The notes under the pieces: model-generated
The model's input: the letters and a program-made list of their open reading frames with translations, nothing else
Database searches by the model: none
Told to the model about the DNA's origin: nothing
Program-made: the position numbers and the translations under genes
Source: Nitrosomonas sp. Nm34
GTDB lineage: Bacteria > Pseudomonadota > Gammaproteobacteria > Burkholderiales > Nitrosomonadaceae
Direction of reading: 5' to 3'
Length of the DNA: 35,408 nt
Assembly: GCF_900113925.1 (NCBI RefSeq)
Contig: NZ_FORD01000029.1
Span: 1 to 35,408 of the forward strand
Shown here: positions 1 to 8,513 of the stretch, piece after piece
How positions within the stretch are numbered: position 1 is the first letter of the stretch
How the letters are laid out: each line of letters starts with the position of its first letter

Positions 1-404
1 AGTATTACTGATTGGTTGCGGTTGAGAGTAATAGGTCGAACGTGCCAGATTCAACAACTGGCATTGACGAACCTGACTAAGACTCCCATGGGGCTAAATC
101 ATCTCTTTGCGTTCTACAAGACTTAATGATTGAGCTTTCTCACTAAAAAATCGCGTTCTACCGTCAATTGACCAATAACCCGGTGCAGGTCATCTGTTGT
201 AGGTTGCTCCTTATTGGCGCCAGTATTATTTTTAGAAAATAGCTCGGCAGCTTGCTCAATGAATTGCCGTTTTCAGCTATTGATCTGCGTGAGATGGATA
301 TGATAACGCGCTGCTAATTAGGGGACAGTTTCATCACCGCGTATCGCTGCCAGCGCTAGTTTTGCTTTGAATTCGCTCGAATATTGTATGCGCTTTTTAC
401 TCAT
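1..404 (-). pseudogene. IS3-family transposase OrfA/OrfB, decayed and partial
   Basis: Reading the minus strand from the ATG at 404, with AGGAGCTT just upstream, gives MSKKRIQYSSEFKAKLALAA, the usual helix-turn-helix start of an IS3-type OrfA. The line then runs through two in-frame stops (after DETVP and after TQINS) and through the leucine-zipper-like end ERDFLVRKLNH. A following frame resembles the OrfB start (QCQLLNLARSTYYSQPQP), with another stop after ERKEMI. Both proteins would be needed for transposition, normally as a frameshifted OrfAB fusion. With at least three stops the gene cannot make transposase. The rest of OrfB is beyond the window. Confidence 0.8.
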
Positions 405-471
405 TGTTATTAAGCTCCTTTTTAATTCTGCCAGAGCTTAACAACCTGTACAGTTTTTGGGTACCACTTCA
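1..471 (-). mobile_element. IS3-family insertion sequence remnant, cut by window edge
   Basis: On the minus strand the element begins at 471 with a TG-type terminal repeat, TGAAGTGGTACCCAAAAACT, followed by a ribosome binding site and OrfA, then part of OrfB, which runs off the left edge. The terminus and the OrfA/OrfB order are those of IS3-family elements. The insertion point is exact: the reading frame of the GAF protein upstream becomes IS sequence at codon 111. The transposase is broken by stops, so the copy is immobile. The right end and any target duplication lie outside the window. Confidence 0.8.
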
Positions 472-802
472 CTGTGTGTGGGTGAGTGCCTTTCTTAAAA
501 ATTGCCAAGTCTTGTACGATCCGTGGACGGCGATGCTGCATGATTTCGCGTAACGAGGGGGCGCTATCAAGCGGTGCCTCATAGGCAATTAAAGGGCTTT
601 CGCTACCGGTAGTGCTATGGATATAAGTCTTCAGTATGCCCGTTTTCTCATCGAGTAAGGCAATGGCTAGAGGGTCGATAAACGGAAAATCTTCACGGAT
701 CAATTGATGTAAGAAACCTAATTTAGTAGGCAGGGGCTGGCTCTCATGCAATTGGGCGAGTGCATCCTGATGTGAAAACAAATCCTCTTTCTTGGAAGTC
801 AT
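472..802 (-). pseudogene. GAF-domain protein N-terminal fragment, truncated by IS3 element
   Basis: The frame opens at an ATG with a good Shine-Dalgarno (AAGGAG, 7 bases upstream) and codes about 110 native residues. The part IREDFPFIDPLAIALLDEKT, followed by a region ending PRIVQDLAIFKKGTHPHT, resembles the first half of a GAF sensory domain, as found at the N terminus of signalling proteins with HD-GYP, GGDEF or sigma-54 activator outputs. After residue 110 the frame enters the IS3 terminal repeat, adds 16 foreign residues (VKWYPKT and on) and stops at 422. The output domain is missing from this window, so the original function cannot be named. The start signal is intact, so a truncated peptide may still be made. 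Confidence 0.65.
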
Positions 803-1095
803 AGCAACACTCCTTATGATACCAGGCTTGGAAATTTGCTGTGGTTCTATCAGCGTAAACCATTATGTCATAAGAGAATAACGGATCAAAAGGTAATAAT
901 TTTGTCATCAAGGAGTTCTATTATATTAAGACAACTGTTTGGGCGGTTGTTTTATGTCAACTAAAAATAAATGGCTGTAACAAATTGCCCTGCGGCAATT
1001 TGCCACATTCCAAGAGTGTTTTTTTCTTTCTACAATGCAAATCACGTGGTTGATTATTACCGTAACAAGTAATAACTGCAATCAAGGAGATGGAG

Positions 1096-1299
1096 ATGTG
1101 TTTTAAACATAAATTAATTAATTTGTATCAAGTTCTGCTGGATAAGTTTCATATGAAGTTTACTGCAACCAGAAAGCAGTCATTAACAACAGACCAGAAT
1201 AGCGTGAGTAAAGCCTTTGTTATTGTCAAACATATTGATATTGCGCCCGAGGATACGGTCTGGCATCGAAGCAAGTCACCAAGGTTTCAGCAGAATTAA
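1096..1299 (+). CDS. small hypothetical protein upstream of the RIO kinase
   Basis: A possible 67-residue basic protein starting MCFKHKLINLYQVLLDKF, with an AAGGAG 6 bases before the ATG at 1096. An in-frame ATG at 1090 directly abuts the binding site and is less likely. It ends 119 bases before the RIO-type kinase and runs the same way, so the two could be cotranscribed. No domain or signal peptide is recognised, and 17 of the residues are Lys, Arg or His. The good binding site is the main support; the ORF could be chance. Confidence 0.35.
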   Translation: MCFKHKLINLYQVLLDKFHMKFTATRKQSLTTDQNSVSKAFVIVKHIDIAPEDTVWHRSKSPRFQQN

Positions 1300-1418
1300 T
1301 TAATAGTGGAAGGTGAGGTAATAACTACGTGATTTCTCACCAGTTAAGTAGAGAGAATTATTTATTTGACAGGAGTATGGAAAACATGTGCTGTATTGAC
1401 ATGTTTACATAAGAGCTA

Positions 1419-2291
1419 ATGAAAATCCCAAAAAGAATTGAGCCATTGGTTGAAGAAGGTCTGATTGATTCAGTAATTTGCCAACTTATGAGTGGCAAAG
1501 AGGCGATGGTGTACGTTGTGCGTTGTGGCAGCGAGCTCCTGTGTGCCAAAGTTTATAAAGAAACAAACAAGCAAAATTTCCGCCAGAATGTAAGCTATAC
1601 AAAGGGCAGATTGGTTAGAAAAGGGAGATCTCTGCATGCGATTCAAAGGAGAAGTCATTTTGGTCGTATGGCACAGAAAGAAGCGTGGCAAAGTACCGAA
1701 GTAGATACCATGTCTCATCTGATTACAGTCGGTGTGCCAACACCAAAATATTATAATTTTTTTGAAGGGGTATTATTAATGGAGCTGATTACCGATAGCA
1801 ATGGTGATGTCGCTCCCCGACTGAATGATTTGACATTGAGTCCTGCGCTGGCATGGATATATCATGATTTCTTAATCAGGCAGATTGTCCGTATGCTTTG
1901 CCATGATGTCGTTCATGGTGATTTATCTGAATACAATGTGTTACTCGGTAACCAGGGCCCTGTTATCATCGATTTCCCTCAGGCGATTTCTGCAGCAAAT
2001 AATTACAATGCCCAAAGAATATTTAAACGCGATGTTAATAATATTACTGCCTATTTAAGCCGGTTTGCTCCAGAACTGGCATATACCGATTATGGCTCCG
2101 AGATTTGGTCTCTTTATCAGAGAGGAAAATTGCATTTGGGCATTAATCTGAGCGGAAATACTGAGGAAAAAACTCAACCGGTTAATTTAAATAGTGTTTT
2201 GGATGCTATTAACGCGACCTTAAAAAAGGAGATGGCTTGGCAAAAATACAAGCGGGAGCGTTGGACAAGTCGTCGACTACAACAGTATTGA
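1419..2291 (+). CDS. RIO-type serine/threonine protein kinase
   Basis: A 290-residue protein with the core of the RIO kinase fold. Visible are a flexible P-loop SGKEAMVY (25-32), the ATP-contacting lysine in LLCAKVYK (K44), the catalytic loop HGDLSEYN (166-173, catalytic D168) and the metal-binding IDFPQ (D185). RIO kinases phosphorylate themselves or act as ATPases; in archaea and eukaryotes they mature the small ribosomal subunit, while bacterial members have no settled role. The length matches bacterial single-domain RIO1-like proteins. The N terminus has no helix-turn-helix extension, and the C terminus is a basic tail (KYKRERWTSRR). No strong binding site precedes the ATG at 1419. It follows the small ORF at 1096-1299 and is followed by the initiator tRNA. 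Confidence 0.9.
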   Translation: MKIPKRIEPLVEEGLIDSVICQLMSGKEAMVYVVRCGSELLCAKVYKETNKQNFRQNVSYTKGRLVRKGRSLHAIQRRSHFGRMAQKEAWQSTEVDTMSHLITVGVPTPKYYNFFEGVLLMELITDSNGDVAPRLNDLTLSPALAWIYHDFLIRQIVRMLCHDVVHGDLSEYNVLLGNQGPVIIDFPQAISAANNYNAQRIFKRDVNNITAYLSRFAPELAYTDYGSEIWSLYQRGKLHLGINLSGNTEEKTQPVNLNSVLDAINATLKKEMAWQKYKRERWTSRRLQQY

Positions 2292-2450
2292 TATGAGCAA
2301 ATAGCCTCGTCACTAAATTAATAAGAGATATGAACGCATCATTCTATTCTACGGGCTGGGGTGTTGCTCCAATCATTGCCTTATCAAAGGAATAATAAAG
2401 CATTATGATTTGACGGGATAGGCATTACCTGTTAATCTACTCAGTTCTGG

Positions 2451-2527
<77 letters not shown>

Positions 2528-2535
2528 ATCAAATC

Positions 2536-2570
2536 AAGCATTTAACCGATACCGTGTTAAGTGCTTTTTT
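2536..2570 (+). terminator. intrinsic terminator of the tRNA-fMet gene
   Basis: Inverted repeat AAGCATTTAAC / GTTAAGTGCTT (11 bp with one G-T wobble, 9-base loop) followed directly by a run of T, starting 9 bases after the tRNA CCA. Confidence 0.75.
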
Positions 2571-3372
2571 CATTTAATGCGCTTGTGTAGGCTCTATGTG
2601 GGAAATTTTTCTCAATACTAAAAAGGACTACATAGCAACCATCACAGTGACATCCACTAGCAACACATCAGAAAAGATCGTGGTAGAGCGTGATAATGGA
2701 AGGAATTATCATTCACTGGTAAGCTAATTGCCAACGCATCAAGTAGCCTAACCGCGCTATCGATTCTTCACGGTCAGGTGAAACGGGGCGCTGGCTTAGT
2801 TATCTATTTGGCTGAATGGGAGTTGTGCAGGATTCTTTTGCGGTGTGTTGCACGTTGAATATCTCGTACGGTTTCTCAACACTACGGTTTTGGTTATCCT
2901 TCTCTATCATTATCGCTCCTCTCTTATTATGGTTATCGATGAACCAAAACTATCTTCTGTTTCTTGGTCAATCAGGTCAGTTGTCTAAACTGAGCTGATA
3001 GGATATGGACACAAACCCCTAATTATTATTATATAAATGTATGCAATTGCATTATTGATATGACATTTTATCTTTAATAGCATATTCGTAAATAAAGTTG
3101 GAGCAGTTGGAGCACTAATTAGCTCGGTGTTTACCTTTACTTTATGGCAAATTTCAGTCCGCTTTATTCCGCTTAATCTATTTGGCCGGCAATGCTTAAA
3201 GAAAACAATTGTTCGTCAGGGTCATAGCTTATTTTTAAGATTTTACTATAAAGTTAATTGAGCTGTTTATTAAAGCATTGTCTCGTTGCAGGGGTATTGT
3301 TGAGGAATAGGATGTACTTTATTTTTATGGACACTTTTACCCCATGAATTCCGCTCATTATAGGAGATAATC
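2571..3372. other. no recognisable gene; possible island interior
   Basis: No gene is supported over about 800 bases. Short open stretches exist: 43 codons from the ATG at 2596, an overlapping frame reading GKLIANASSSLTALSILHG near 2720-2780, and 60 codons from 2816. None has a convincing ribosome binding site or recognised domain. They may be remnants of a longer decayed gene, since the first two read as plausible protein in different frames. An AGGAGA at 3362 belongs to the next gene. Confidence 0.4.
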
Positions 3373-4227
3373 ATGAGTACTGGCAATGAACAGCATAAAG
3401 AATATGATGCACACGGATATAATCAAAAAGGATATGATCGGGAAGGGTATGATCGACCAGGATATGATCGGGAAGGGTATGATCGACCAGGGTATGATCG
3501 ACCAGGATATGATCGGGAAGGGTATGATCGACCAGGATATGATCGGGAAGGGTATGATCGACCAGGATATGATCGAGAAGGGTATGATCGACCAGGATAC
3601 GATCGACCTGGATATGATCGAGAAGGATATGACCGACAAGGAAAAGATCAGCAAGGAAATGATGGGCATAAACATGATGTTCATGAATCCGGTGGAATGA
3701 GTGGTGGACCTGACAGTAAAGACCAAGGCAGCAACGACGAAGGTAATAAAAGTCAGGGCGGTAATGACCTTGGTGGTAAAGATAGCCAAGATAACCTAGG
3801 ATCCAGTGGAATGAGTGGTGGGCCTGGCAGTAAAGATCAAGGCAGCAAAAACGAAGGCAATAAAGATCAGGGCGGTAATGATCTCAATGGTAACGATAGC
3901 CAAGGTAACCTAAGCGGCCAAGACAAATATTACCATCAAAGGAATGTCGACACACGTCCAGATCAACCTTGCCATGGTGAACAGGGGGCAGATAATTTTA
4001 TTTTTCAGGGTATGGGGGACTGGGAAATTGACAACTTTGCTTGGCAGGAAGGCGATAGGCTGGATCTCAGTGGGTATGGTTTGACTCGTGATGAGATCGC
4101 TAGTCATGTCACAGATGTCACCATTCAGGCTGATACCTTGATCGTCAACTTTGGTGACGATGTATCGATTACGGTGGTAGGTCAACCGCCCACCTGGGAT
4201 CACGTAATTTGCGCTCAGCTATTTTGA
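3373..4227 (+). CDS. GYDR-repeat protein with RTX-like C-terminal domain
   Basis: A 284-residue, very hydrophilic protein with AGGAGA 6 bases before its ATG. Residues 20-89 are 14 perfect pentapeptides GYDRE/GYDRP/GYDRQ, flanked by the related GYNQK and GKDQQ. Residues 109-184 are two tandem 38-residue units rich in Gly, Asn, Asp and Gln (GGPxSKDQGS, EGNK, QGGNDL). From residue 205 comes a compact domain (GADNFIFQGMGDWEIDNF, EGDRLDLSGYG, LIVNFGDDVSITVVG). This resembles the C-terminal part of serralysin/RTX-type type I secretion substrates and is shared with the protein at 9680-10042. There is no N-terminal signal peptide, which fits type I secretion, but no transporter is in the window. Function is unknown; extracellular or matrix use is an inference. 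The repeats leave all three frames and the reverse strand partly open, producing shadow ORFs. Confidence 0.8.
   Translation: MSTGNEQHKEYDAHGYNQKGYDREGYDRPGYDREGYDRPGYDRPGYDREGYDRPGYDREGYDRPGYDREGYDRPGYDRPGYDREGYDRQGKDQQGNDGHKHDVHESGGMSGGPDSKDQGSNDEGNKSQGGNDLGGKDSQDNLGSSGMSGGPGSKDQGSKNEGNKDQGGNDLNGNDSQGNLSGQDKYYHQRNVDTRPDQPCHGEQGADNFIFQGMGDWEIDNFAWQEGDRLDLSGYGLTRDEIASHVTDVTIQADTLIVNFGDDVSITVVGQPPTWDHVICAQLF
3430..3639 (+). repeat. 15-bp tandem repeat array coding GYDR(E/P)
   Basis: Fourteen in-frame 15-base units alternate GGATATGATCGGGAA-like and GGGTATGATCGACCA-like, mostly as a 30-base pair of units with two places where P follows P. Near-identity at silent sites points to recent expansion, and copy number is likely to vary between strains. 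Confidence 0.9.
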
Positions 4228-4553
4228 TGGTATATCAATAGAAAGAGAAGCCTTATCCCCTCTCTTGCTAATACTGGAAAATTTGGGGCCGAAGTAAATG
4301 AGGATAAGGTTGCTTTGGTCTCAGTATTCTTCGCCAGCTATAGTTAAATAATGGATGGATTAATTAAATAAAGAAAATAATCCATTGGCCTTCCCTGGTC
4401 CTGCTGTTCTTCTTATCCTGGAAGAGTCTACTACTTCCAAAAAGCATCTTCTAACTCATAGGGTGACTGCGACATGGTAAAACATCACAGCAATCTTCTA
4501 AATAAATCTAACTTAAATTAAATAATGATCAATACAGATAAATGCTAAATTTT
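4228..4553. other. intergenic, no gene seen
   Basis: No ORF or RNA gene is supported. A weak AATGGAT/ATCCATT inverted repeat around 4350-4386 could be a terminator for the GYDR gene but lacks a T-run. Confidence 0.35.
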
Positions 4554-4602
4554 TCGGACTCATAACGCGAAGGTTGTAGGTTCAAATCTTACCCCGCAAC
4601 CA
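4554..4602 (+). other. degraded 3-prime copy of tRNA-fMet (possible attachment site)
   Basis: Forty-nine bases match the tRNA-fMet from the anticodon stem to CCA with a handful of changes and one missing C: GGACTCATAACGCGAAGG in place of GGGCTCATAACCCGAAGG, then GTAGGTTCAAATCT and CCCCGCAACCA. The acceptor 5-prime half and D arm are absent, so it is not a functional tRNA. Same orientation as the intact gene 2 kb upstream. This is the usual outcome when an element integrates at a tRNA 3-prime end and leaves a direct repeat. Confidence 0.7.
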
Positions 4603-4674
4603 TCACCTATTATCTTACTCAAAGCGGCTCATCTGTCTTGTTTTATTTCAGTCCACAACTCGCCATTGACTAGC

Positions 4675-5034
4675 TTATTTCTCTTTTTTGCGTAAGAATT
4701 CAACTATATCTGGTGCAGATTGGTAAATTACTGCAATCTTTCCTTCTGACCTGCGACAACTCTCTTCCGAGCGTGCCACCGTGCTTTTGTATATCTTCTC
4801 CTATCTTTTCCCAAAATTACTATGCTCTACCTCTTTGCCTACGTATGCTTCTTCATGTACCCTCATTCCAGATTCTACCCAAGCAAGTAATTTTTTAATT
4901 TGGTCCCTTACCAGTATCAGCTTATCTTCCGCTGATAATTCAGGCAAAGACCCACGGAATAATTCCTCGTCAGAACTGATTAATTCAAGCTTTTCCCTGA
5001 GATAATTGATTTGAGTTTGGGTTAAATTTTTCAT
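4675..5034 (-). pseudogene. small hypothetical gene interrupted by an in-frame amber codon
   Basis: From an ATG at 5034, with AAGGGA 7 bases upstream, the minus strand reads 77 residues (MKNLTQTQINYLREKLELIS and on, ending NFGKR). It then meets TAG at 4801-4803 and continues in the same frame for 41 protein-like residues (EKIYKSTVARSEESCRRSEG, APDIVEFLRKKEK) to TAA at 4675. The uninterrupted protein would be about 118 residues and mostly helical. No family is recognised. The simplest reading is a nonsense mutation; the 77-residue product may still be made. Sequencing error or amber readthrough are alternatives. Confidence 0.5.
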
Positions 5035-5560
5035 TTCTATTCCCTTATTAATTAAGTGGTCGATGATATAATTTAGAAGCTTGGATATAGATAATAATTT
5101 CGTTTGCTATAAAATTTTTATCCTCGACGGTGTTAAATTTCGTTCGCATCGCGCCTCCGTTACCTGTTTTTATAGCTAATTGCAAAAGAATGATGCTGCA
5201 GCATTTATCAGATATATCGAGGATGATCCAGAGCGCAGAGTTCCCCGCAAGTTAGGTAGAGCCACTGTAATCATTCCAATTTTGGGAATGATTGCAGAGA
5301 AAATAGTCCTCATGATTAAGAGGTAGATCAATAGTATATTGTTAGCCGGGTGGAGTATCTTCTATCTGTTTATTTTGTGATGCAGCGAAAATCAGTGCGC
5401 GTTTTGTTTGTTAAATTCACTGTAAATTTCTTAAAATTTCTGCGCCTACACCTATATCGGTTGACTCACAGGTGTGAGTTTAACCGATACTCCCGACACC
5501 CGGTATTTCTATTCTATTACTACATTCTCTGAAAGGAATATTAACTTTAATCGATCGCTG
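5035..5560. other. intergenic with inverted repeats; one weak small ORF
   Basis: No firm gene. A plus-strand frame from TTG 5180 to TAG 5326 codes 48 protein-like residues (PERRVPRKLGRATVIIPILG) without a binding site, possibly the tail of a lost gene. Two hairpins are visible: TGTAATCATTCC/GGAATGATTGCA inside that frame near 5266-5295, and the palindrome at 5455-5489. Confidence 0.3.
5455..5489. repeat. imperfect palindrome, operator- or hairpin-like
   Basis: TATCGGTTGACTCAC and its near-complement GTGAGTTTAACCGATA face each other across a few bases. There is no T-run after either arm, so it is not an obvious terminator. No adjacent start codon makes its role clear. Confidence 0.45.
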
Positions 5561-6450
5561 TTAGAGAGGAAGACTCTCAGTTACTGATATTAGATTCTGG
5601 GAGCTATTCGATACAATACCATCCCCATCGTGGAAATTAGTTAAACTAGACAAAATAGGTTGGCCTATTCCAACTACCGAAACATAAACTATATTGGATG
5701 GAAGCGGGTGAGTAGCTAAATCATTAAGATTGTTTAAAGCTGAACTATTTGGTTGGAATTCCTCGACTATAATACTATTCAGGTCAATATTCAAATGAAA
5801 AAGCTTGCAAATACCGGCATTATTAAGAATATCGAATTGAGTATTACATGCCTCGGCCCAAGCTTCCTTGATGCGGATCTCCAATAGTAATAAGTTTCGC
5901 GATATCCTCCCGGTATAGGATTGGAGTTTCTGGATCGAGTACTCTTGCTAATCCTTGCAGATATTCTCTTGCAGTAAGCCCACCCGTGCTATGCCCAATC
6001 AGAAGAACTTTTGTAGCTTGGGGTTGCTATCTAAAACCGCTTTAATGATGGCTGCTAATTCACCGCCCTGAACATCTAAAGACAGCCCTTGATTATCAGA
6101 GAAATTTAACGTGTAAAAATTGCCCGCACTACCCGTACAGTCGGTCCCTGGTAATAAACATGGTTATCTGCAGAGGAAGCTCCCACATAAGAATTGGTGT
6201 TGGGGTAATAGCGATAGGTATAAAGGTCGGAAAATTGCACCTCTTGCAGCGCTGGCGAAAATAAACTAGGGTAGAATGTCTGTGCCCAGTTTAACAAACA
6301 TTCTGTGTTGGGCATCGTTGTGGTATTAGATTTTACCGAAGAGTCAATAGCCGCTGCTGTGTTGCAAAACATCAAGAGAACTATCAATTCTAGTACACTT
6401 GCGAGCAAAGGGTTGCTTTTCGTTGTTGGTTGTTCATAGCATTCTACCAA
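5561..6450 (-). pseudogene. secreted lipase-like alpha/beta hydrolase, frameshifted
   Basis: The minus strand encodes one protein broken over at least three frame changes. The first piece has a hydrophobic leader (SVLELIVLLMFCNTAAA) and a domain ending YTYRYYPNTNSYVGAS and DNHVYYQGP. The frame changes near 6142, and the second piece reads DCTGSAGNFYTLNFSDNQGL. It changes again near 6020 in a run of C, and the third piece carries the lipase nucleophile elbow VLLIGHSTGGLTAREYLQG (coded near 5979-6002). It changes again near 5866, and the last piece ends NFHDGDGIVSNSSQNLIS, a typical loop before the catalytic histidine region of triacylglycerol-lipase/PGAP1-like hydrolases. The N-terminal start is unclear, as only a TTG opens the frame. 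No active enzyme is expected. Confidence 0.7.
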
Positions 6451-6665
6451 AGTAAAGAAGCAGAATAACCAATGATGAGCAAATTGTTTTGCCCGATAAC
6501 CAGATTATGATGCGATACAGTTATCACATCTTTAGAAAAGTATAATCGTGAAGTTGACCGCAGTCGATATGGCTGTAGCATTCATTTTTTTCAAGTCCAA
6601 TGCAGCAAGAAGAATATATGCTAAGCGGAGCTAAAAATGTTTATGCTATCAAGCGCATACGATCG

Positions 6666-6767
6666 ATTTCATTTCCAAATCAAACATGATGCGAAGGCGA
6701 GCCGCAGACAGTATCAATAATGCGGTAAGATGATCTGGCAGAGTCAGTTTTGATTTAGAAATGGAAT
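6666..6767 (+). mobile_element. MITE-like element, copy 1
   Basis: About 102 bp bounded by imperfect terminal inverted repeats (ATTTCATTTCCAAATCAAAC and TTTTGATTTAGAAATGGAAT). The core GCGAAGGCGAGCCGCAGACA is shared by all seven copies in the window. Non-coding. Core in plus orientation. Confidence 0.85.
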
Positions 6768-7281
6768 AGGAAGCCGATCGTGTTAGATCGTGTGATTATC
6801 AATGTACTCATGACCATCATCTTTTATTGCCTTGCTATTATTTATCTTACCTAATATTTCGCAAATATCCTTGACGCAAAGGTGCGGCTCGCTGTGAGCT
6901 TTGGCAAAAGGACGGTTATGGGTGGGGTGGATTGGAATGAAAAGACGATGCGCGTAAATACGCCGCGTTTTGCTTAATCATGATTTTTGCTCCTTTAAAA
7001 AGAGTTGACCATCAGCGACATGCGGGTAGTCTCACTTCGAGCCTGGCCAAAGACAGGTGGAGTGGTTTCCCTTGCCATTATTGTATTCTTCTCACGCTCG
7101 ACCATAGAAAGCTATGAACGTAAGAAGCTGCTGCTTTCTGGCGTGGATGACTGCTCTGGCTCAACTTTAGGTTCTTGAAGAACCGGAGTGGAAGAACAAG
7201 GATGATGAATTGAGTTTATCAATATCATAATTTTGTCATAAATTTGTTGTAACATTCATATTTGTTTTATGATGTTGCTAA
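6768..7281. other. intergenic, no supported gene
   Basis: A 52-codon frame from the ATG at 7020 (MRVVSLRAWPKTGGVVSLAI) has no binding site or known domain. The last ~75 bases before 7282 are AT-rich and resemble the sequence before the paralogous gene at 7815, so they probably hold a shared promoter region. Confidence 0.3.
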
Positions 7282-7536
7282 ATGACAACAATAAATACTC
7301 TTGCTGTAAAATGGGCTGTGTGTCCAGAGGATGAAGGTAAAGTCTCATATATCGAAGAATTATGGGATTCACCCTGTACACTGCCAAACGAGGGCAACTT
7401 AATCATTCGGCCCTTTCTTATCGATCCTGAGACACGTCAACCAATTCCTGTGCGTGTTGCTGAGATTCGGGATCATCCTGAAATGCAGCCCCATACTCTC
7501 GTTTTCGTAGTGACGCCTGCAGACCTAAATCATTAA
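7282..7536 (+). CDS. hypothetical 84-residue protein, paralogue A
   Basis: An 84-residue acidic protein beginning MTTINTLAVKWAVCPEDEGK. It has conserved blocks NLIIRPFLIDPETRQP and HPEMQPHTLVFVVTPA that recur in the next gene, and ends with the same NH dipeptide. No membrane segment, signal peptide or known domain is seen. The ATG overlaps an upstream stop (taaATG) and there is no clear Shine-Dalgarno. Conservation of the amino-acid sequence between the two copies, with many silent differences, argues that it is a true gene. Paralogue B starts about 530 bases later. Confidence 0.65.
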   Translation: MTTINTLAVKWAVCPEDEGKVSYIEELWDSPCTLPNEGNLIIRPFLIDPETRQPIPVRVAEIRDHPEMQPHTLVFVVTPADLNH

Positions 7537-7814
7537 GACTCAGCTTTTTCGATTGTAGTTAATTCAGTTGTTTACATCTGGTAGATAAACGCTAGTATCA
7601 GGCATGTCCGATAGTTCTGGCATGTCGTCTTGATGATATGATCAGTCATATTTTTCTTCCTGGTCAGTTGGCTATTGGGTCGTTGATCTTGAGTAATGTG
7701 ATTTATAATAAATTATTTTGATTCATATAGTTGATATATCTATTTTAGTTTGCCAATATCATAAATTTATTGTAGTCTTCGGCATTCATTTCACAATGTT
7801 GCCAAAAGACGACA

Positions 7815-8069
7815 ATGAGTTTTCCGGCTGTAAAATGGGCTGTGTTTCCATGGGATGTAGATAAAGTTTTATATGTCGATGAGTTATATGATCCATCCCA
7901 CTCCCCCTACTCATTGCCAGGGATAGGCGATTTCATCATTCGGCCTTTTATTGTTGATCCTGAGACATTTGAGCCGACTCTCGTCCGTGTTGTTGAAATT
8001 CAGGAACATCCTGAAATGCAACCTCATACTTTTATTGTCTTAGTAATTCCGGCAAGCCCAAATCATTAG
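7815..8069 (+). CDS. hypothetical 84-residue protein, paralogue B
   Basis: An 84-residue acidic protein that aligns along its whole length with paralogue A: AVKWAV, then an EL(W/Y)D segment, FIIRPFIVDPETFEP, HPEMQPHTF and the same NH ending. It carries a small insertion (SHSPY) and its ATG matches the fourth codon of paralogue A. No Shine-Dalgarno is obvious, but the upstream 60-70 bases (AATATCATAA, CATTCAT) resemble those of paralogue A, so gene and promoter were duplicated together. Function is unknown. Confidence 0.65.
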   Translation: MSFPAVKWAVFPWDVDKVLYVDELYDPSHSPYSLPGIGDFIIRPFIVDPETFEPTLVRVVEIQEHPEMQPHTFIVLVIPASPNH

Positions 8070-8410
8070 GCGTGAACTTCTCCTCGCCGACTTCAAATCA
8101 CAGAAATAAAATTTAGTAACTTATTTACTGTTTTTCGCTGGATTTTACAGATACCAGTACAGATTACTTGACCAGTATTTCAGTCCGATCGGCCAATCTA
8201 TTTTTCTTAATTATTTCTTTGTAAATAAAAATTGTATGCACTCTTACAATAGCATTGACTGTTATTTTCAGGCTTGCCATTATAGTATTCGCTCAGATTG
8301 TCACAAATACTCAGAGTCAAGGCGGTAGTCAGACTCAGCAGACTAATGACCAGCTCGCTTGCTAGTGGTGAGGTATTTTCTAGACGAGCGAGCGTTTCAA
8401 TCTCAATGTC
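8070..8410. other. intergenic, nothing recognised
   Basis: No ORF with a binding site, no tRNA-like or terminator-like structure seen. Confidence 0.4.
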
Positions 8411-8513
8411 ATTCCATTTCTAAATCAAACATGACGCGAAGGCGAGCCGCAGACCGTATCAACCATACGACAAGGTGAAGCCAACAAAGTCAGTCTTGAT
8501 TTAGAAATCGAAT
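8411..8513 (+). mobile_element. MITE-like element, copy 2
   Basis: 103 bp, terminal repeats ATTCCATTTCTAAATCAAAC and TCTTGATTTAGAAATCGAAT, core ACGCGAAGGCGAGCCGCAGA. Plus orientation. One of the best-preserved copies. Confidence 0.88.

Noticed and set aside
2816..2998. 60-residue hydrophobic ORF
   Set aside because: No binding site and no neighbours to support it; AT-rich chance frame.
3430..3639. Tandem repeats as a CRISPR array
   Set aside because: The units are 15 bases and contiguous with no spacers, and they code protein.
3358..3789. Open reading frames on the reverse strand and in another forward frame across the GYDR repeat
   Set aside because: The 15-base repeat has no stops in several frames, so they follow automatically. 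They lack binding sites, while the chosen frame has AGGAGA and a domain at its C terminus.
4554..4602. A second functional tRNA-Met
   Set aside because: The D arm and 5-prime acceptor strand are absent and the anticodon stem is mispaired.
4713..5005. Plus-strand ORFs at 4713-4898 and 4781-5005
   Set aside because: They are opposite the amber-interrupted gene, which has a binding site and better composition.
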